Below, in pieces: positions 62,401 to 64,000 of a stretch of 64,000 nucleotides of DNA. The notes below the pieces were generated by a model. It was not told the DNA's origin and did not search any database. It saw nothing but the letters and a program-made list of their open reading frames with translations. Made by a program: the position numbers and the translations under genes. Within the stretch, counting starts at the first letter, position 1, and every line of letters starts with the position of its first letter. The DNA is from CAVTLG01 sp963735495 (GTDB lineage: Bacteria > Chloroflexota > Ktedonobacteria > Ktedonobacterales > Ktedonobacteraceae). The stretch is taken from contig CAVTLG010000006.1 of the NCBI GenBank assembly GCA_963735495.1, positions 62,001 to 126,000 of the forward strand. The letters run 5' to 3'.

Positions 62401-62723
62401 CTACTCAGGTGAAGACATCCCGGGTAGGGGCGTCACCTTGCGTGCGCCCCCGGGCCTCTCGATACCCACCCACATACCCGGGTAGGGGCGTCACCTTGCG
62501 TGCGCCCCTGGGCCTTGTGCGACCATCCCCGGATCTCTGACCACCCACCGGGCGGTCGCCAGGACACGCCCCTACCCGTTTGCCGACGACACTCAGCCGG
62601 TTTCCCGTTCGCGCCTCAAGGACACGCCCCTACCCGTTTGCCGACGACACTCAGCCGGTTTTTCGTTCGCGCTTATGGGGATTGTCCCTATCCACCGTAC
62701 AGTGGAGACACTACTAACGGGTG
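62401..62723. repeat. Intergenic block of family A repeats
   Basis: At least three partial or full copies (from 62419, 62479 and 62550) of GGGTAGGGGCGTCACCTTGC and GGACACGCCCCTACCCGTTT, the last two separated by a 60-base direct repeat with GCCGACGACACTCAGCCGGT. A TAACTACTCAGGT motif at 62399 matches the family B end. No gene is present. Confidence 0.65.
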
Positions 62724-64000
62724 CTACGCGCGTTCTAGCAGTTCATCGTACTTCATATCATACGGCAAAATACGCCCCTCGGGCATCAGCAGGATCATGC
62801 TGGGCTTGAGGTTGCGCACGAATTCGACGTCATGGGTCACGGTGATGATGGTGCCGTTGTAGTTGCCCAGCGCCTCGCCGATGATGTTCTTGGAGGTCAC
62901 ATCCAGATGGCTGGTTGGTTCGTCCAGTACCAGCAGATTGGGACCGGCCAGCACCATCTTCGCCATCGCCAGGCGCGTCTTCTCGCCACCGCTGAGCGTC
63001 TCTATCTGCTGAAACACACGGTCCCCACTGAACATGAAGCGTCCAAGCACGCCACGTACACGCTTGGTATCGTCTGGCACGATATCTGTGGCCTCGTTGA
63101 GCACCGTATTCTCGTAGTCAAGTCCCTCATTCTCCTGCGCGTAATAGCCGATATGCACGCGGTCGCCGAGGATCACTTTGCCCGCGTTGAGCGTGGTCAG
63201 ATTGAGCAAGCTGCGTACTAACGTGGTTTTGCCGACGCCATTCAGTCCGACGACGACCAGGCGTTGGCCGCGCTCGATCTCGAAGCTGATGTTGTGGAAG
63301 ATCTCGCGACTGCCATAGCTCTTGCTCAGGTGCTCCGCTTTGATCACCAGTTGTCCACTCTGCTGACGGATCGGGAAGTCGATCTTCATACGGCGACTGC
63401 TCTGGGTCAGTTGTGGCTTGCTGGTCTCCAGCGTCGCAATGCGCTTGTCAACCGCGATACGCTGCTTTACACGTGTCGCACCAAAACCACGCAACTTCTC
63501 CGAGGTTTTGCGCAGGCGGGCCATTTCACGCTCCTGCTGCCGTTTGGTGCGTTCCAGCAGCGCCTCGGCATCCCCGACCGCCGTGAGGTAGTTCGAGTAG
63601 GTGCCACGGTACTCTTCGAGCTTGTGCGTGAACTCGTTGAGGCGCAGGACCTTGTTGATGCTGCGGTCGATCAGGTCCAGGTCGTGCGAGATGATTAAGA
63701 GTGCGCCCCGGTAGGTTTCCAGGAATTCCATCAGCCAGAGCGTGGCCTCCACGTCCAGGAAGTTCGTCGGCTCGTCGAGTAGCAGCAGGTCGGGGGACTG
63801 AAAGAGCAAACGCACGAGTGCCAGTTTGGTCTTCTGTCCGCCGCTGAGCGTACTGACCGCACGCTCCAGATCGACGCCACCGATATTGAGTCCCGCAATC
63901 AGTTGCTCACTGCGCGCATCGGCGTCATAGTAGCCCAGCGTCTCCAACGTCGTCTGCGCCTGCTCAAAGTGTTCCAGCAGCGTAGGCAGATCGCCATTGG
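62724..64000 (-). CDS. ABC-F family ATPase, N-terminus off the window
   Basis: The frame runs beyond the right edge; 425 residues are visible. The first ATP-binding half gives only its signature LSGGQKTKL, Walker B LLLLDEPTNFLD and H-loop IISHD. A charged linker helix (ERTKRQQEREMARLRKTSEK), then the complete second half: Walker A GLNGVGKT, LSGGEKTRLAM, LVLDEPTSHLD, VTHD. It has no membrane domain. ABC-F proteins act on the ribosome, in translation control or antibiotic protection. Confidence 0.92.
   Translation of the reverse strand, partial: NGDLPTLLEHFEQAQTTLETLGYYDADARSEQLIAGLNIGGVDLERAVSTLSGGQKTKLALVRLLFQSPDLLLLDEPTNFLDVEATLWLMEFLETYRGALLIISHDLDLIDRSINKVLRLNEFTHKLEEYRGTYSNYLTAVGDAEALLERTKRQQEREMARLRKTSEKLRGFGATRVKQRIAVDKRIATLETSKPQLTQSSRRMKIDFPIRQQSGQLVIKAEHLSKSYGSREIFHNISFEIERGQRLVVVGLNGVGKTTLVRSLLNLTTLNAGKVILGDRVHIGYYAQENEGLDYENTVLNEATDIVPDDTKRVRGVLGRFMFSGDRVFQQIETLSGGEKTRLAMAKMVLAGPNLLVLDEPTSHLDVTSKNIIGEALGNYNGTIITVTHDVEFVRNLKPSMILLMPEGRILPYDMKYDELLERA

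Noticed and set aside
1..64000. CRISPR arrays, rRNA, tRNA, prophage or integrase
   Set aside because: No regularly spaced direct repeats with unique spacers, no tRNA-like CCA ends or rRNA text, and no integrase or transposase frame were seen.

Overview
The window reads as chromosomal DNA from a Chloroflexota bacterium, most likely Ktedonobacteria. This rests on the gene mix: a MurT/GatD lipid II amidation pair with no outer-membrane genes in sight, secreted proteins with Thr/Pro/Ser-rich linkers, a DUF5666-like lipoprotein, KGG-repeat stress protein, ECF-type sigma factor, TPP-controlled thi genes, and many GC-rich intergenic repeats. No rRNA, tRNA or CRISPR array was seen. The lineage is inferred, not proven.

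Left third (1-23.6 kb): a partial WXG100 gene, a DoxX gene, then a minus-strand cassette (1335-7756) with a dynamin-like GTPase in two frames, a zinc-ribbon GTPase, and a membrane-anchored protein resembling GTPase-associated protein 1. It has a near-consensus promoter and is the best candidate for an undescribed system, probably a membrane-linked conflict or stress device. An ATP-grasp ligase and an unknown protein follow. Next come two tandem copies of an MscS-like membrane gene; the second is fused in frame to a ClpC-type AAA+ fragment. A glycerol block (glpK, glpF-type aquaporin, glpD), a FlgM-like protein, MurJ and small stress genes complete this part.

Middle third (23.6-45.6 kb): a HEAT-repeat protein divergent from a lone response regulator across a perfect 20-bp palindrome; a frameshifted Ser/Thr kinase; a CocE/NonD hydrolase; DUF4126 and MFS proteins; a thiG-thiE-thiS operon under a TPP riboswitch; an orphan sugar-binding lipoprotein and a malectin/beta-helix secreted protein; a PadR regulator with twin operators co-transcribed with a frameshifted PP2C phosphatase; an atypical NRAMP transporter preceded by a soluble MgtE-like sensor; and a large secreted protein.

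Right third (45.6-64 kb): murT-gatD and a phosphodiester glycosidase in one tight operon, a D,D-carboxypeptidase, a DUF5666-like lipoprotein with a MacA/MacB-type export set (adaptor frameshifted), an ECF-like sigma factor, a methyltransferase, a cytidylate-kinase-like protein, an Na/Pi cotransporter behind a four-repeat Pho box, and a partial ABC-F ATPase. Three intergenic repeat families (called A, B and D here) recur, some nested inside each other; family B has terminal inverted repeats like a MITE. Four genes (dynamin-like GTPase, kinase, phosphatase, adaptor) each need one base skipped to read through, which could be recoding, decay or a systematic sequence error.
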